From positions 1-64,000 of the forward strand of contig NZ_QLLC01000001.1 in assembly GCF_003350205.1 (NCBI RefSeq): DNA of 64,000 nucleotides, written 5' to 3'. The notes below the pieces were generated by a model. That model did not search any database. It was not told where the DNA came from and saw only the letters and a program-made list of their open reading frames with translations. This DNA is from Brevundimonas bullata. Lineage in GTDB: Bacteria; Pseudomonadota; Alphaproteobacteria; Caulobacterales; Caulobacteraceae. Numbering within the stretch: the stretch's first letter is position 1; each line of letters starts with the position of its first letter. Position numbers and translations under genes: made by a program. Positions 32,286 to 41,778 of this stretch are shown here, piece after piece.

Positions 32286-32329
32286 CACACCCCCATCCCC
32301 GACCCTTCCCCCCTCGAGGGGGAAGGGAG
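32286..32329. repeat. Partial copy of the CCCTCCCCC/GGGGGAGGG repeat (family F)
   Basis: Reads CACCCCCATCCCCG-ACCCTTCCCCCCTCGAGGGGGAAGGG, matching the right half of the element at 57927-58078. The left half is absent, so it looks like a truncated copy between the family A element and the DUF2939 gene. Confidence 0.65.
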
Positions 32330-32340
32330 CAGAGAATGCG

Positions 32341-32895
32341 TTACTCCGGCGCGCTCAGATCAATCCCCGCCAGCTTCCAGCCGAACAGGTTGCGGCGTTT
32401 CATCAGCAGGGAGACCTGCTCGTCCGGCTGGTCGTCGCGGGTCAGGGTGACGGCGAAGGTGTCGAGGTCGCGATAGCCCCAGGACTGTCGCACCTTCTTG
32501 CTTTCGGGCTTGCTCTGCGGCTTCGGGCCTGCCTCGGGCTTGGCCTGGTCGGGCTTGGGCCCCTGGCCTTCCTGCACCATGACCGCGATGGCCTGGGGCG
32601 TGACGAAGGCGTCCACCGCGCCCGACACCAGGGTCGGAGCCAGCAGCATGCCCAAGCCCGACAGACCTCCCAGGCGGTCGTCCTCGCGCATTTCGGCGAC
32701 CATGCGGGCGCTCAGCTCGTCTTTCAGACTGGCGCGGAAGGCGGGAAAATCGACCTGACGCTCCAGCGCCTGTTCGTTTCCGGTCTTGGCCGCCTGCACC
32801 AGCGACCGCGCGGCCAGCAGCGGCGAAGCGGCATAGGCCAGGACGAAGACCGCCACGGCGGCGCCCCCCAGTCGAATGATCAGTTTCTGGTTCAT
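32341..32895 (-). CDS. DUF2939 domain protein, membrane-anchored
   Basis: 184 residues with a single N-terminal membrane segment (about 8-30, RLGGAAVAVFVLAYAASPLLAARSL would span it). A DUF2939-like body (LVQAAKTGNEQALERQVDFPAFRASLKDEL) follows, then a lysine/proline linker (about 112-135) and a C-terminal beta-rich part ending LFGWKLAGIDLSAPE. Probably periplasmic and anchored in the inner membrane. Function unknown. It is monocistronic, between repeats. Confidence 0.78.
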   Translation of the reverse strand: MNQKLIIRLGGAAVAVFVLAYAASPLLAARSLVQAAKTGNEQALERQVDFPAFRASLKDELSARMVAEMREDDRLGGLSGLGMLLAPTLVSGAVDAFVTPQAIAVMVQEGQGPKPDQAKPEAGPKPQSKPESKKVRQSWGYRDLDTFAVTLTRDDQPDEQVSLLMKRRNLFGWKLAGIDLSAPE

Positions 32896-33027
32896 CGGCC
32901 CTCCCCTGCCTTACGAACGCGACGGGTAGGCGACATGTTGCACCACGACCCAGGGACATTAAGGGCATGGTTCGTGAGGGGGCTCAAGCGCGGCGTTAAT
33001 GCTTGGCGTCATTGCGCCCCCTCCCGC

Positions 33028-33134
33028 CGTCATCCTCGGACTTGACCCGAGGATCGAGCGCAAGGTCGCACTCAACCTCACCCCCGTCGCGCAGGCGGAC
33101 AATCCGATCCTCGGATCAAGTCCGAGGATGACGG
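33028..33134. repeat. Intergenic GTCATCCTCGG palindromic repeat (family B, copy 1)
   Basis: 107 bp from CGTCATCCTCGGACTTGACCCGAGGATC to GATCCTCGGATCAAGTCCGAGGATGACG, an inverted repeat whose arms are themselves hairpins. The interior (GCGCAGGCGGACAA) matches, in reverse, the interior of 51055-51160. It lies in the 343-bp gap between the DUF2939 and icd genes; 32896-33027 shows no gene. Confidence 0.85.
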
Positions 33135-33157
33135 CGGTTGGGATGGACAGCGCCCAG

Positions 33158-33191
33158 TAGAAAGGCCCGCGGGATTTCTCCAGCGGGCCCA
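33158..33191 (-). terminator. Rho-independent terminator of icd
   Basis: On the minus strand GGGCCCGC ... GCGGGCC stem with an 11-base loop, then TTTCT. It lies about 48 bp beyond the icd stop. Confidence 0.75.
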
Positions 33192-33238
33192 TTCTTGGTG
33201 CGTAACGCGCTCAAGCAGCGCGGAGCACGGTAGCGCCG

Positions 33239-34459
33239 CTAGCCGATGTTCGGCAGGGCCTTCTTCAGGTTCTCGGAGACCTTGTCGAGGAAGCCCTCGG
33301 TGGTCAGCCACGACTGCTGGTCGCCGACCAGCAGGGCCAGGTCCTTGGTCATGAAGCCGGCTTCGACGGTCTCGACCACGACGCGTTCCAGGGTGGCGGC
33401 GAACTCGGCCAGGTCGGCGTTGTCGTCCAGCTTGGCGCGGTGCGAGAAGCCGCGCGTCCAGGCGTAGATCGAGGCGATCGAGTTGGTCGAGGTGGCCTCG
33501 CCCTTCTGATGCTGGCGGTAGTGGCGGGTGACGGTGCCGTGGGCGGCTTCCGATTCCAGCACCTTGCCGTCCGGCGTCATCAGCACCGAGGTCATCAGGC
33601 CCAGCGAGCCGAAGCCCTGAGCCACGATGTCCGACTGCACGTCGCCGTCGTAGTTCTTGCACGCCCAGACGAAACCGCCCGACCACTTGATGGCCGCAGC
33701 CACCATGTCGTCGATCAGGCGGTGCTCATAGGTCAGGCCCTTGGCCTTGAACTCGGCGGCGAACTCTTCGTCGAACACCTTCTGGAAGATGTCCTTGAAG
33801 CGGCCGTCATAGGCTTTCAGGATGGTGTTCTTGGTCGACAGATAGACCGGATAGTTGCGCTGCAGGCCGAACGAGAAGCTGGCGCGAGCGAACTCGGTGA
33901 TCGAGTCGTCCAGGTTGTACATGCCCATGGCCACGCCGGCCGAGGGGAAGTCGAAGACCTCGTAGTTCTGCTCTTCGCCGTTGGCGCCGACCCACTTCAT
34001 GGTCAGCTTGCCCGGACCAGGAACCAGGAAGTCCGTGGCCTTGTACTGGTCGCCGAAGGCGTGGCGGCCGACGACGATGGGCTGGGTCCAGCCCGGAACC
34101 AGACGCGGCACGTTGGAGCAGATGATCGGCTCGCGGAAGACGACGCCGCCCAGGATGTTGCGGATGGTGCCGTTCGGCGACTTCCACATCTTCTTCAGGC
34201 CGAACTCGGCCACGCGGGCTTCGTCAGGCGTGATGGTGGCGCACTTGACGCCGACGCCGTGCTTCTGGATCGCGTGGGCCGCGTCGATCGTCACCTGGTC
34301 GTCGGTGGCGTCGCGGTTTTCCATGCTGAGGTCGTAGTAGTCGAGGTCCAGGTCCAGATAGGGGAAGACCAGCTTGTCCTTGATCATCTGCCAGATGATC
34401 CGGGTCATTTCGTCGCCGTCGATGTCCACGATGGGGTTGGCGACCTTGATCTTGGCCAT
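33239..34459 (-). CDS. icd: Isocitrate dehydrogenase, NADP-dependent
   Basis: 406 residues, the normal length for the homodimeric eukaryote-like (type II) IDH of alphaproteobacteria. It oxidises isocitrate to 2-oxoglutarate in the citric acid cycle. Motifs: [13 protein letters not shown] near the start, [12 protein letters not shown] for isocitrate, [26 protein letters not shown] for metal and substrate, and [11 protein letters not shown] for NADP. The ATG follows an AGAGGCAG site. Confidence 0.97.
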   Translation of the reverse strand: MAKIKVANPIVDIDGDEMTRIIWQMIKDKLVFPYLDLDLDYYDLSMENRDATDDQVTIDAAHAIQKHGVGVKCATITPDEARVAEFGLKKMWKSPNGTIRNILGGVVFREPIICSNVPRLVPGWTQPIVVGRHAFGDQYKATDFLVPGPGKLTMKWVGANGEEQNYEVFDFPSAGVAMGMYNLDDSITEFARASFSFGLQRNYPVYLSTKNTILKAYDGRFKDIFQKVFDEEFAAEFKAKGLTYEHRLIDDMVAAAIKWSGGFVWACKNYDGDVQSDIVAQGFGSLGLMTSVLMTPDGKVLESEAAHGTVTRHYRQHQKGEATSTNSIASIYAWTRGFSHRAKLDDNADLAEFAATLERVVVETVEAGFMTKDLALLVGDQQSWLTTEGFLDKVSENLKKALPNIG

Positions 34460-34644
34460 GCTCTGCCTCTGTCTCTCAATCTGGGAAGGAATATCGTGCG
34501 GGCGGTATAGCGAGGCGCGGGCGCGGGCGCAAAGGGTCAGGGGCCGCAAGCGCCTTCCTGTGCGCAAAGGCCCCGATCCGACTTGAACCGGAGGCCGGCT
34601 TGACCGTTCATGGCGTCCCGCTCCTGTCGCCGGAAACGCCGCCC

Positions 34645-35754
34645 ATGATGCTTCGCAGCCTGTTGCTTACCGCGTCCGCCGCCCTGGCCCTGGGGGCCTG
34701 TCAGGAATGGGCTTCGACAGAGCCGACCGCCTCGACCGCCGTCGCAGCGGCGCCCGCCTCCCGCGACCCCGCGGCGGCCACGGTCAAGACCGAGACGCGC
34801 AAGTTCCGCGACTGGCTGGTCGTCTGCGACAACGGCAACGCCTGCTCCGCCTTCGGTCCCGCGCCCGACGGTCAGGGCGGCTGGGTGCGCGTCAGCATGA
34901 ATGCCGGACCCGACGCCCGCCCCGCCCTCTCCGCCGGCTTCTGGGGTGATCAGGAAGAGGGCGGCGCCGGGCCCTTCACCCTGACGATCGACGGCCGCGC
35001 CTTCCCCGCCGCGCAGGGAATCGACCCCTCCAATGATCAGGCCTACGCCGGGGTGATCGAGGGCGACGCCCTGCCGGTCGTGGACGCCTTGGCATCAGGC
35101 CGCCGCATGACCCTGTCGCAAGGGGTGGAGAGCACGCCCATCTCCCTGTCCGGGGCCGCCGCCGCCCTGCTGTGGATCGACGAGCGTCAGGGCCGCCTGA
35201 GCACCGTCACCGCCCTGGTGCGGCGCGGATCGAAGCCAGCCTCCACCGTGCCCGCCGCCCCGGCCCTGCCGGTGGTGCGCCCCGCCCCCGCCGTGGCCCA
35301 GACCAACCTGCCCAAGCCCGTCCTGTCCGCCGCCTTCGAGGCGCGGGCCGACGTGAAACAGTGCCGCGCAGACACCGTCCAGAGCCCGACCTTCCAGACC
35401 GCCGTCACCGTGGACCGCCTGTCGGCGGATCAGGAGTTGTGGGGCGTGCCCTGCTCGTCGGGGGCCTACAACTACAGCATGCGCTATTTCGTGACCGGCC
35501 CGAACGGCGCCGATCCGCAGGCGCTCAGCTTCCCCACATCGCGCACGCCCGACGACGAGGTGGTGGACAGCGAGTATGATCCCGGCAGCCGCACCCTGCG
35601 CGGTTTCAACAAGGGGCGCGGCATCGGCGACTGCGGCATCGACTCCCTCTGGGTCTGGACCGGCCGCGCCTTCGTCCTCGCGGCGGAGAGCGAGATGCGC
35701 GAATGCTGGGGCGTGCCGTCCGACCAGTGGCCGACGACCTGGCGCAGCCGCTGA
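34645..35754 (+). CDS. DUF1176 domain lipoprotein
   Basis: About 369 residues from the ATG pair at 34645/34648. The signal peptide ends in a lipobox (LALGAC, Cys near residue 18), so it is predicted to be a lipoprotein. The body has the DUF1176 features: [18 protein letters not shown] near the mature start, paired cysteines, [14 protein letters not shown] and a C-terminal [25 protein letters not shown]. Function unknown. An upstream in-frame start is possible but precedes the signal peptide with unlikely residues. Confidence 0.83.
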   Translation: MMLRSLLLTASAALALGACQEWASTEPTASTAVAAAPASRDPAAATVKTETRKFRDWLVVCDNGNACSAFGPAPDGQGGWVRVSMNAGPDARPALSAGFWGDQEEGGAGPFTLTIDGRAFPAAQGIDPSNDQAYAGVIEGDALPVVDALASGRRMTLSQGVESTPISLSGAAAALLWIDERQGRLSTVTALVRRGSKPASTVPAAPALPVVRPAPAVAQTNLPKPVLSAAFEARADVKQCRADTVQSPTFQTAVTVDRLSADQELWGVPCSSGAYNYSMRYFVTGPNGADPQALSFPTSRTPDDEVVDSEYDPGSRTLRGFNKGRGIGDCGIDSLWVWTGRAFVLAAESEMRECWGVPSDQWPTTWRSR

Positions 35755-35758
35755 CATG

Positions 35759-35787
35759 AAAACGGCCCGGATACGGACATCCGGGCC
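35759..35787 (-). terminator. Terminator-like hairpin between convergent genes
   Basis: GGCCCGGAT / ATCCGGGCC perfect 9-bp stem with a 6-base loop. On the minus strand it is followed by G and TTTT, so it suits the DUF885 gene ending at 35811; it may work in both directions. Confidence 0.7.
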
Positions 35788-35810
35788 GATCTTCAGTAGA
35801 AAGCCGCCCC

Positions 35811-37601
35811 TCAGCCCCGCATCTGGGCTTCCAGCACCGCCAGCGGCAGCGAGCCGTTCATCAGCACCCTGTCGTGGAAGGCGCGCAGGTCGAAGCCGGG
35901 CCTGGCCTCGGCGTCGGCCCGCAGCCGGGCGATGACCGTGTGGCCAACCTTGTAGGCGCAGGCCTGGCCCGGCCAGACGGTGTAGCGGTTGATCTCGCTG
36001 TTCGAGGCGTCCAGCGGCTTGGCGCCCGAGGCCGCCATGTATTCGACCGCCTGTTCGCGGCTCCAGCGTTCGGAATGCAGGCCGGTGTCGACCACCAGCC
36101 GCACGGCCCGGAACAGGTAGGACATCAGGAAGCCGACCCGCCCCAGCGGGTTGTCGGCATAGGCGTTCAGGTCGTTGGCCGCGACCGCCTCGGCATACAG
36201 AGCCCAGCCCTCGTTATAGGCCGAAAAGCCGCCCGCCCGGCGCCATTGCGGCAGTTCGCCTGACTCGCGCTGCAAGGCGACCTGCAGGTGGTGGCCCGGC
36301 GAGGCCTCGTGATAGGTCAGGGTCGGCAGGGCGAACTTCGGCCAGTTCCCGCTGTCGCGCAGGTTGATGTAGTAGGCGCCCGGTCGCGAGCCATCCAGCG
36401 GCGGGCCGTGGTAGTATCCGCCCGGCGCGCCCGACTGGATCGACACCGGCACGCGGCGGATTTCGACGTGGGATTTCGGCAGGCGGCCGAAGACGGTCGG
36501 CAGCTTCGGCTCCAGCGCCGCCACCTGCTCGTTCAGCCAGGCCAGCAGCTCTTCCTTGCCCGCGTCTGTGTTGGGGAAGAGCTGGGCCGGGTCCTTGTTC
36601 AGGGCCTGAATCCGCTCGCCGACCGTGCCTTGCGTATAGCCCTGGGATTTCAGGATGGCGTCGATCTCGGCGCTGATCTCGGCCACCTGTTCGCGGCCCA
36701 TCCTGTGGATCTCGGCGGCGCTCAGGGTCGTGGTCGTATTGGACTTCAGGCCATTGGCGTAGAAGGCCTCGCCGTCGGGCAGGCGCCAGACCCCGGCGTC
36801 GTGCGTCGCCTGCGGACGGATGGCCTCCAGCGCGGCGACCTGACGGGCCAGGGCGGGCTTGATCTGCTGATCGACGATGGCGGCGGCGCGGGCGTCATAG
36901 CCGGTCAGGTTGAGGGCCGCGGTCTTGCGGACCAGCGACTGGATCATCGCCAGGTCGGCGGCGGGCGTGTCGCGCAGGGTGCGGACCTGAGGCAGCATGC
37001 GGTCGATGATGAAGTCCGGCGGGATGACGCCCAGCCCAGCGTCCTCGCGCACCTTGTCCGTCTCGCCGTCCAGCACCCCGGCGAAGGCCGACAGGCGCGA
37101 CAGGAAGGCGTCGGCACCCGCCGCATCCTCGATGCGGTGCTGGTTGTCCATGAAGTCCGGCGTTTCGAAATAGGCGCCTGACAGCTGGGTCACGACATAG
37201 GGCGACGGACGGCCCGGCCCGGCGCCATAGGCGAAGCGCGCGGTCTCGGCCGAGGTCTCGCGTCCGAAGGCGGCGATGGCGTAGTTCAGCGCGCCGGCTT
37301 CGGACAGCCCGGTCTGGTCGAAGGCGCGCAAGGTCGCCCAGCGGCTAATGGCCTTGTCGCGGTCCTTGCGGATGGCCTCGGGGCCGGCCTCGCTGAGTTT
37401 GGACGACAGGCCGGCGCGCGCGCCCTTGTCCAGACCCAGGTTGGTGGCGCGCTCGGGCGCCTCGTCCACGTCGGCCTCGAACCAGCCGTCCAGCAGGGCG
37501 TTCAGCCGCGCATCCGCGTCGCTGGCGGCGGCCTGGGCCAGAGACGGCGCCACGGCGGCCGTGGCGGCGGCGGTCAGCAACAGGCGGCGGCGGTCGATCA
37601 T
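35811..37601 (-). CDS. DUF885 family protein, Tat-exported putative metallopeptidase (1)
   Basis: 596 residues. The N-terminus MIDRRRLLLTAAATAAVAPS looks like a twin-arginine signal, cleaved near AQA. The body is DUF885, with the metal-binding-like motif HEASPGHH near residue 432 and conserved GGYYHGPPLDGSRPGAYYINL and NEGWALYAE. These proteins are M3/M32-like predicted peptidases, but no substrate is established. It forms a tandem pair with the next upstream gene, 86 bp away, and the two align along their whole length. Confidence 0.85.
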   Translation of the reverse strand: MIDRRRLLLTAAATAAVAPSLAQAAASDADARLNALLDGWFEADVDEAPERATNLGLDKGARAGLSSKLSEAGPEAIRKDRDKAISRWATLRAFDQTGLSEAGALNYAIAAFGRETSAETARFAYGAGPGRPSPYVVTQLSGAYFETPDFMDNQHRIEDAAGADAFLSRLSAFAGVLDGETDKVREDAGLGVIPPDFIIDRMLPQVRTLRDTPAADLAMIQSLVRKTAALNLTGYDARAAAIVDQQIKPALARQVAALEAIRPQATHDAGVWRLPDGEAFYANGLKSNTTTTLSAAEIHRMGREQVAEISAEIDAILKSQGYTQGTVGERIQALNKDPAQLFPNTDAGKEELLAWLNEQVAALEPKLPTVFGRLPKSHVEIRRVPVSIQSGAPGGYYHGPPLDGSRPGAYYINLRDSGNWPKFALPTLTYHEASPGHHLQVALQRESGELPQWRRAGGFSAYNEGWALYAEAVAANDLNAYADNPLGRVGFLMSYLFRAVRLVVDTGLHSERWSREQAVEYMAASGAKPLDASNSEINRYTVWPGQACAYKVGHTVIARLRADAEARPGFDLRAFHDRVLMNGSLPLAVLEAQMRG

Positions 37602-37687
37602 GGTCTTACTCCCCGACGAGAAGGGCGCGACGCCGCGCGCCCCCTCACACTCAAACTGTCGTCGGGCCGGCGCGCCCGTGTGGTGGT

Positions 37688-39523
37688 TCAGGCCGGCGTC
37701 CAGGCGTTCATCGTCCGCTCCAGCACCGTCAGCGGCACCCCGCCCAGGTTCAGGCCGGTGTCATGGAAGCCCTTGATGTCGAAGCGGTCGCCCAGACGGC
37801 GCTTGGCGTCTTCGCGCAGCTTGACCCAGGTGGTGTGACCGACCTTGTAGCTGGAGGCCTGACCCGGCCAGACGCAGTAGCGCTCGACCTCGGTGGCGAC
37901 GCTGGATTCCTGATCGCCCAAGGTGTCGACCATGTAGCGGATGCCCTGTTCGCGGCTCCAGCGCTTGTGGTGCAGACCGGAATCGACGACCAGACGCGCG
38001 GCGCGGAACATCAGCGACTGCAGATAGCCGATCTGACCGAAGGGATCGTTCTCATAGGCGCCGATCTCGTCCGCCAGTTGCTCGGCGTACAGGCCCCAGC
38101 CCTCGGAATAGGCTGAGAAGCCCATGACCTTCATCAGCAGCGGCGTATCCGGTTGCTCCTGCTGCAAGGCGATCTGGAAGTGATGGCCCGGCACCGCCTC
38201 GTGATAGGTCAGGGTCGGCAGGGTCCACTTGGGCCATTCCGCCGTGTCGCGCAGGTTGATGTAGTAGGCGCCCGGTCGCGAACCATCCAGGGCCGGCGAC
38301 TGATAATAACCGCCCGGCGCCCCGGCCTCGATGGCCTTGGGCACGCGCTTGATGTCGCACGGCGACTTGGGCAGGCGGCCGAAGTAGTCGGGCATCCGCG
38401 CCTGCATGGCGACCATCTGGACGTTGAGTTCCTGGATCAGCTCGTCCTTGGCCTCGTCCGTGTTCGGATAGACGAAGCGCGGGTCCTTGCCCAAGGCGGC
38501 GATGCGCTCGCCGACCGAGCCTTGCGTCATGCCTTGCGCCTTCAGCAGGGCGTCGGCGCGGGCCGAGATTTCGGCCACCTGCTCCAGCCCCATCTGATGC
38601 ACCTCGTCCGGCGTCATCGACGAGGTGGTGAAGTATTTCAGGCCGAAGCGGTAGTAGTCCTCGCCCTGCGGCAGGCGCCAGACGCCGCCGTCGTGGGTGG
38701 CGCCCGGACGCACCGCTTTCAGGGCCTCGGCCTGACGCTGGATGGCCGGATAGACGTCCGCGGTCAGGATGGCCTGGGCGCGCGCGGCCCAGTCGCCGGG
38801 GATGGCCTTCTCGGCGGTGCGGCGGGCGAGGGACTGGCTCATCACCGAGTCCGCCGGAGCCGTGCCGGTGATGGCCGCCATCTGGCTCAGGGTGCGGTCG
38901 ATGACGAAGTCGGGCGGCACGGCCCCCGCGGCGAAGTCGGCCTGCATCCGCGCCCGCTCATCGTCGAGCGCTGTGGCGAAGGCCGACAGGCGCGACAGAT
39001 AGGCGTCGGCGTCGTCCGCCGCCTCGATCCGGTGCTGGCTGTCGAGGAAGTCGGGGATCTGCTGATACGATCCGCCCAGCTGGCTGACCGTATAGGGCGA
39101 GGGGAACATGCCGCCGCCATAGGGGAACCTGTACCCCTCCATCGCCGTGTCGCCGAAGAACTCCAGCGAGTCGCAGTAGGTTTGCTCCTCGGCGGTCAGT
39201 CGGGCGCGATCCGTGGCCTTCAACGCCCTCATGTTTTCAGTGAACTTGATCTTGTCCGCTTCGATCTTGGCCTGGGAGCGGTCGCCCAACTTGAAGCGCG
39301 CATCGGCCTTCGCACCTCGGTCCATACCCAGCATGGTCAAGGATTCGGGGTCGGACAGGAACATGTCCTGCGCGATCTTGTCCAGCAGGGCCAGGAACTG
39401 GGCCGAGACGGGCCCGGCGGCGGCGGGCGCCCCTGCGGCCTGGGCCAGGGCGCGTGCGGCGCCGGAGGTCGCGAATGCGCCTCCAAGCGCAGCGGTCATC
39501 AACAGGCGGCGACGGTCCATCAT
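37688..39523 (-). CDS. DUF885 family protein, Tat-exported putative metallopeptidase (2)
   Basis: 611 residues, a paralogue of the preceding entry. Signal MMDRRRLLMTAALGGAFATS with an RRxLL twin-arginine motif and cleavage near LAQA. The motif HEAVPGHH lies near residue 440; SPALDGSRPGAYYINLRDTAEWPKW and SEGWGLYAEQLADEIGAY are conserved between the copies. Probably a periplasmic peptidase. The pair arose by duplication and has diverged widely, so it is old. Confidence 0.85.
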   Translation of the reverse strand: MMDRRRLLMTAALGGAFATSGAARALAQAAGAPAAAGPVSAQFLALLDKIAQDMFLSDPESLTMLGMDRGAKADARFKLGDRSQAKIEADKIKFTENMRALKATDRARLTAEEQTYCDSLEFFGDTAMEGYRFPYGGGMFPSPYTVSQLGGSYQQIPDFLDSQHRIEAADDADAYLSRLSAFATALDDERARMQADFAAGAVPPDFVIDRTLSQMAAITGTAPADSVMSQSLARRTAEKAIPGDWAARAQAILTADVYPAIQRQAEALKAVRPGATHDGGVWRLPQGEDYYRFGLKYFTTSSMTPDEVHQMGLEQVAEISARADALLKAQGMTQGSVGERIAALGKDPRFVYPNTDEAKDELIQELNVQMVAMQARMPDYFGRLPKSPCDIKRVPKAIEAGAPGGYYQSPALDGSRPGAYYINLRDTAEWPKWTLPTLTYHEAVPGHHFQIALQQEQPDTPLLMKVMGFSAYSEGWGLYAEQLADEIGAYENDPFGQIGYLQSLMFRAARLVVDSGLHHKRWSREQGIRYMVDTLGDQESSVATEVERYCVWPGQASSYKVGHTTWVKLREDAKRRLGDRFDIKGFHDTGLNLGGVPLTVLERTMNAWTPA

Positions 39524-39636
39524 CGGGGCTTCCTCCCAAAAGCAATGGGAGGGGATGCTAGCGCAGCGACGCCGCCCGGCAAGGCGTCACCGTCGTGGGC
39601 GGATGACGTTTCGTCCATCCGCCGCCTTGGACGTAA

Positions 39637-39882
39637 TCAGCCCGGCTGGATGTGGGCCTTGAGGCAGTCGCGCACGGCCTTCTTCAGATCGCCCGGCGCA
39701 TTGGGTTCGTCCACGCCGTCGGCGGCCAGCACGGCCTTGACCGCCGCGTCCAGACCCTTGGGCAGGGCCTCGACCACCTTCTTCTGACCCTTTTCGTGCA
39801 GGCAGAAGCCCACCTCGCTGCACAGGGCGGCGAACATCTCGTCGAAGTCCACGTGGTCGAAATTGGGGGCGGCGTCAGTCAT
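39637..39882 (-). CDS. Small conserved protein downstream of fghA
   Basis: 81 residues, acidic N-terminus (MTDAAPNFDHVDFDEMFAAL) and three cysteines (two near residues 21 and 27, one near 73), with no signal or membrane segment. It starts 6 bp after the fghA stop, so it is probably cotranscribed with the formaldehyde genes. I do not recognise a family. Codon use is like that of its neighbours. Confidence 0.7.
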   Translation of the reverse strand: MTDAAPNFDHVDFDEMFAALCSEVGFCLHEKGQKKVVEALPKGLDAAVKAVLAADGVDEPNAPGDLKKAVRDCLKAHIQPG

Positions 39883-39888
39883 GAAGTC

Positions 39889-40722
39889 TCAGGCTTTCAG
39901 GCGGGTCGCATGGAAGGCCACGTGGTCATCCACGAAGCTGGCCATGAAGAAGTAGGAGTGATCATAGCCCGGCTGCATCCGAAGGGTAAGCCGCTGTCCC
40001 GCCGCCTTGGCCGCCGCGACCAGAAGTTCGGGTTTAAGTTGCTCAGCCAGGAAGGGGTCGGCGTCGCCCTGATCCACCAGGATGTCGTCGAAGACGCCGT
40101 GCGCGGCGCCGTTCTCGATCAGCAAGGCCGCGTCATGTCTGGCCCATTCGGCGCGATCCTCGCCCAGATAGGCGGAAAACGCCTTCTCGCCCCAGGCGCA
40201 GCGGGTCGGCGAGGAAATCGGCGCAAAGGCCGAGACCGATTGGAACAGGTCGGGGTGGCGCAGGGCCAGGGTCAGGGCCCCGTGGCCGCCCATGGAGTGA
40301 CCGAAGATCGAGCGGGTCTTCGTCGTGGGGAATTCGGCGTCGATCAGGGCGATCAGTTCGTCCGTGACGTAGCTCTCCATGCGGAAGTGCGGCGCCCACG
40401 GCGCCTGGGTCGCATCGACATAGAAGCCCGCGCCCTGCCCCAGGTCATAGGCCGGATCGTCGGCCACGCCTTCGCCTCGGGGCGAGGTGTCGGGCGCAAC
40501 GATGATGACGCCGTGTTCGGCGGCGGCCTTGTAGGCCCCGGCCTTGGTGGTGAAATTGTCCTCGGTGCAGGTCAGGCCCGACAGCCAGATCAGGACCGGG
40601 AACGGCCCCTCGCCCGCGGGCACAAAGACCGACAGGGTCATGGGCGTGCCGGTGGTCGCGCTGTCGTGCTTCAGATAGCGCAGGGTCCCGCCGTGAACGA
40701 CGTGGGTCTTGGTGGTTTCCAT
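39889..40722 (-). CDS. fghA: S-formylglutathione hydrolase
   Basis: 277 residues, an alpha/beta-hydrolase that splits S-formylglutathione to formate and glutathione, the second step of glutathione-dependent formaldehyde oxidation. The nucleophile serine is in GHSMGGHGAL, the histidine in YDHSYFF, and LSGLTCTEDNFTTKAG is diagnostic of the esterase D family. The start METTKTHVVHGG follows an AGGAG site. The frmA dehydrogenase of the same pathway is at the head of this gene run. Confidence 0.95.
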   Translation of the reverse strand: METTKTHVVHGGTLRYLKHDSATTGTPMTLSVFVPAGEGPFPVLIWLSGLTCTEDNFTTKAGAYKAAAEHGVIIVAPDTSPRGEGVADDPAYDLGQGAGFYVDATQAPWAPHFRMESYVTDELIALIDAEFPTTKTRSIFGHSMGGHGALTLALRHPDLFQSVSAFAPISSPTRCAWGEKAFSAYLGEDRAEWARHDAALLIENGAAHGVFDDILVDQGDADPFLAEQLKPELLVAAAKAAGQRLTLRMQPGYDHSYFFMASFVDDHVAFHATRLKA

Positions 40723-40741
40723 CAACTCAGACTCCTGAAGA

Positions 40742-41290
40742 TCAGTCGGGCCAGACGCGGGCCATGAAGGCGTCGTCCAGTTGGCCGCCGTCCTTCGAGA
40801 AATAGCTGTACCAGTCGCGCGGTATCGGCGGGCTGGCCCCGGCGGGCGGCGCGCCGCCGCCCCAGGCCTCGAAGCCGACGCCGACCAGGATCGGCCCCTC
40901 GCGCACGGCGGGCGCGGGCACGGCCTCGACCGCCCTGACCACGGCTGCGACAGTTTCCGCGCTGGGCGCCGGCTCACCGGTCACGACCCAGGCCCTGGCC
41001 CGCCCGCCCGGCTTGACCATCAGCAGCAGCATGCCCGAGGCGCCCGGCTGGACCGGCGCGGCCCGCACAGCCCCCTCCGCAGCAATCGCCGCCGCATTGA
41101 CATAGGGCGACAGGGCCGAGACCTCGACCCGCGCCTTCATGACCGGGTCGGGCAGATAGAGGACCACGTCCTTGCCGACCCAGGCCTCGGCGGGCGCCTC
41201 CGCCGCCACGGGCGCAGGCTCGCGATTGCAGGCGGCGAGGCCCATGACGGCCAGACCGGCCATGATCGACGCTATCGCCGCCGTCTTCAT
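40742..41290 (-). CDS. Predicted lipoprotein of unknown function
   Basis: 182 residues. The N-terminus MKTAAIASIMAGLAVMGLAAC ends in a lipobox with Cys21. A short Ala/Pro linker and a compact domain follow, containing WVGKDVVLYLPDPVMKARVEV and a C-terminal RDWYSYFSKDGGQLDDAFMARVW. I do not recognise the family. It lies inside the formaldehyde gene run, 19 bp before fghA, which is odd for a lipoprotein. Confidence 0.7.
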   Translation of the reverse strand: MKTAAIASIMAGLAVMGLAACNREPAPVAAEAPAEAWVGKDVVLYLPDPVMKARVEVSALSPYVNAAAIAAEGAVRAAPVQPGASGMLLLMVKPGGRARAWVVTGEPAPSAETVAAVVRAVEAVPAPAVREGPILVGVGFEAWGGGAPPAGASPPIPRDWYSYFSKDGGQLDDAFMARVWPD

Positions 41291-41301
41291 CGTTTCAGTC
41301 C

Positions 41302-41688
41302 TCAGCCGGGCCGGTGAACGGCGCAGATCTTGTTGCCCGACGGATCGCGCAGATAGGCCAGGTGCATCTTGCCGAAGGGGGTTTCGCGCGGACCCGCCGG
41401 GTCCTCGATGGCCGTGCCGCCCGCCGCTACGCCGGCCTCGGCGAAGGCGACGACCGCCTCGGGGCTGGCCGCCGCGAAACCGATGGTGCCGCCGTTGGCG
41501 TGACAGGCCGCCTGACCGTCGCGCGGCGTGACCACGCCCAGCATGCCGCGCGGCGTCCTGTACCAGACGCCGGGACGGGGCTGATCGCTGAAGGCGCCCG
41601 GCTGATGGCCCAGGGCCCCGAGCACCGCGTCATAGAATTTCTGCGACGCCTCGATGTCGTTGGCGCCCAGGGTGACGTGCGTGAACAT
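41302..41688 (-). CDS. VOC-superfamily (glyoxalase/bleomycin-resistance fold) protein
   Basis: 128 residues forming one VOC domain: MFTHVTLGANDIEASQKFYDAVL at the start, and MHLAYLRDPSGNKICAVHRPG at the end with the metal-ligand glutamate position replaced by cysteine or absent. The family includes glyoxalases and dioxygenases; the substrate is unknown. It lies between the GFA-type and lipoprotein genes of the formaldehyde cluster and has its own upstream gap of 90 bp with a candidate operator. Confidence 0.85.
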   Translation of the reverse strand: MFTHVTLGANDIEASQKFYDAVLGALGHQPGAFSDQPRPGVWYRTPRGMLGVVTPRDGQAACHANGGTIGFAAASPEAVVAFAEAGVAAGGTAIEDPAGPRETPFGKMHLAYLRDPSGNKICAVHRPG

Positions 41689-41747
41689 GATCTTCCTCCG
41701 ATGGTGCGCCCGGCCGGTTCGCCGGGCGCCGCAAGCTAAGCGAATAT

Positions 41748-41764
41748 AGTTTCTTTTGACAACT
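41748..41764. promoter_or_regulatory. Candidate operator upstream of the VOC gene
   Basis: The 17-bp dyad AGTTTCTTTTGACAACT is in an AT-rich patch between the GFA-type and VOC genes. It matches AGTTACTTTTTCTAACT at 51847-51863, over the hxlR start, at 13 of 17 positions. A promoter-like AT-rich segment surrounds it. Assignment to the HxlR-type regulator is inference. Confidence 0.35.
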
Positions 41765-41778
41765 GACTACGTGGCGGC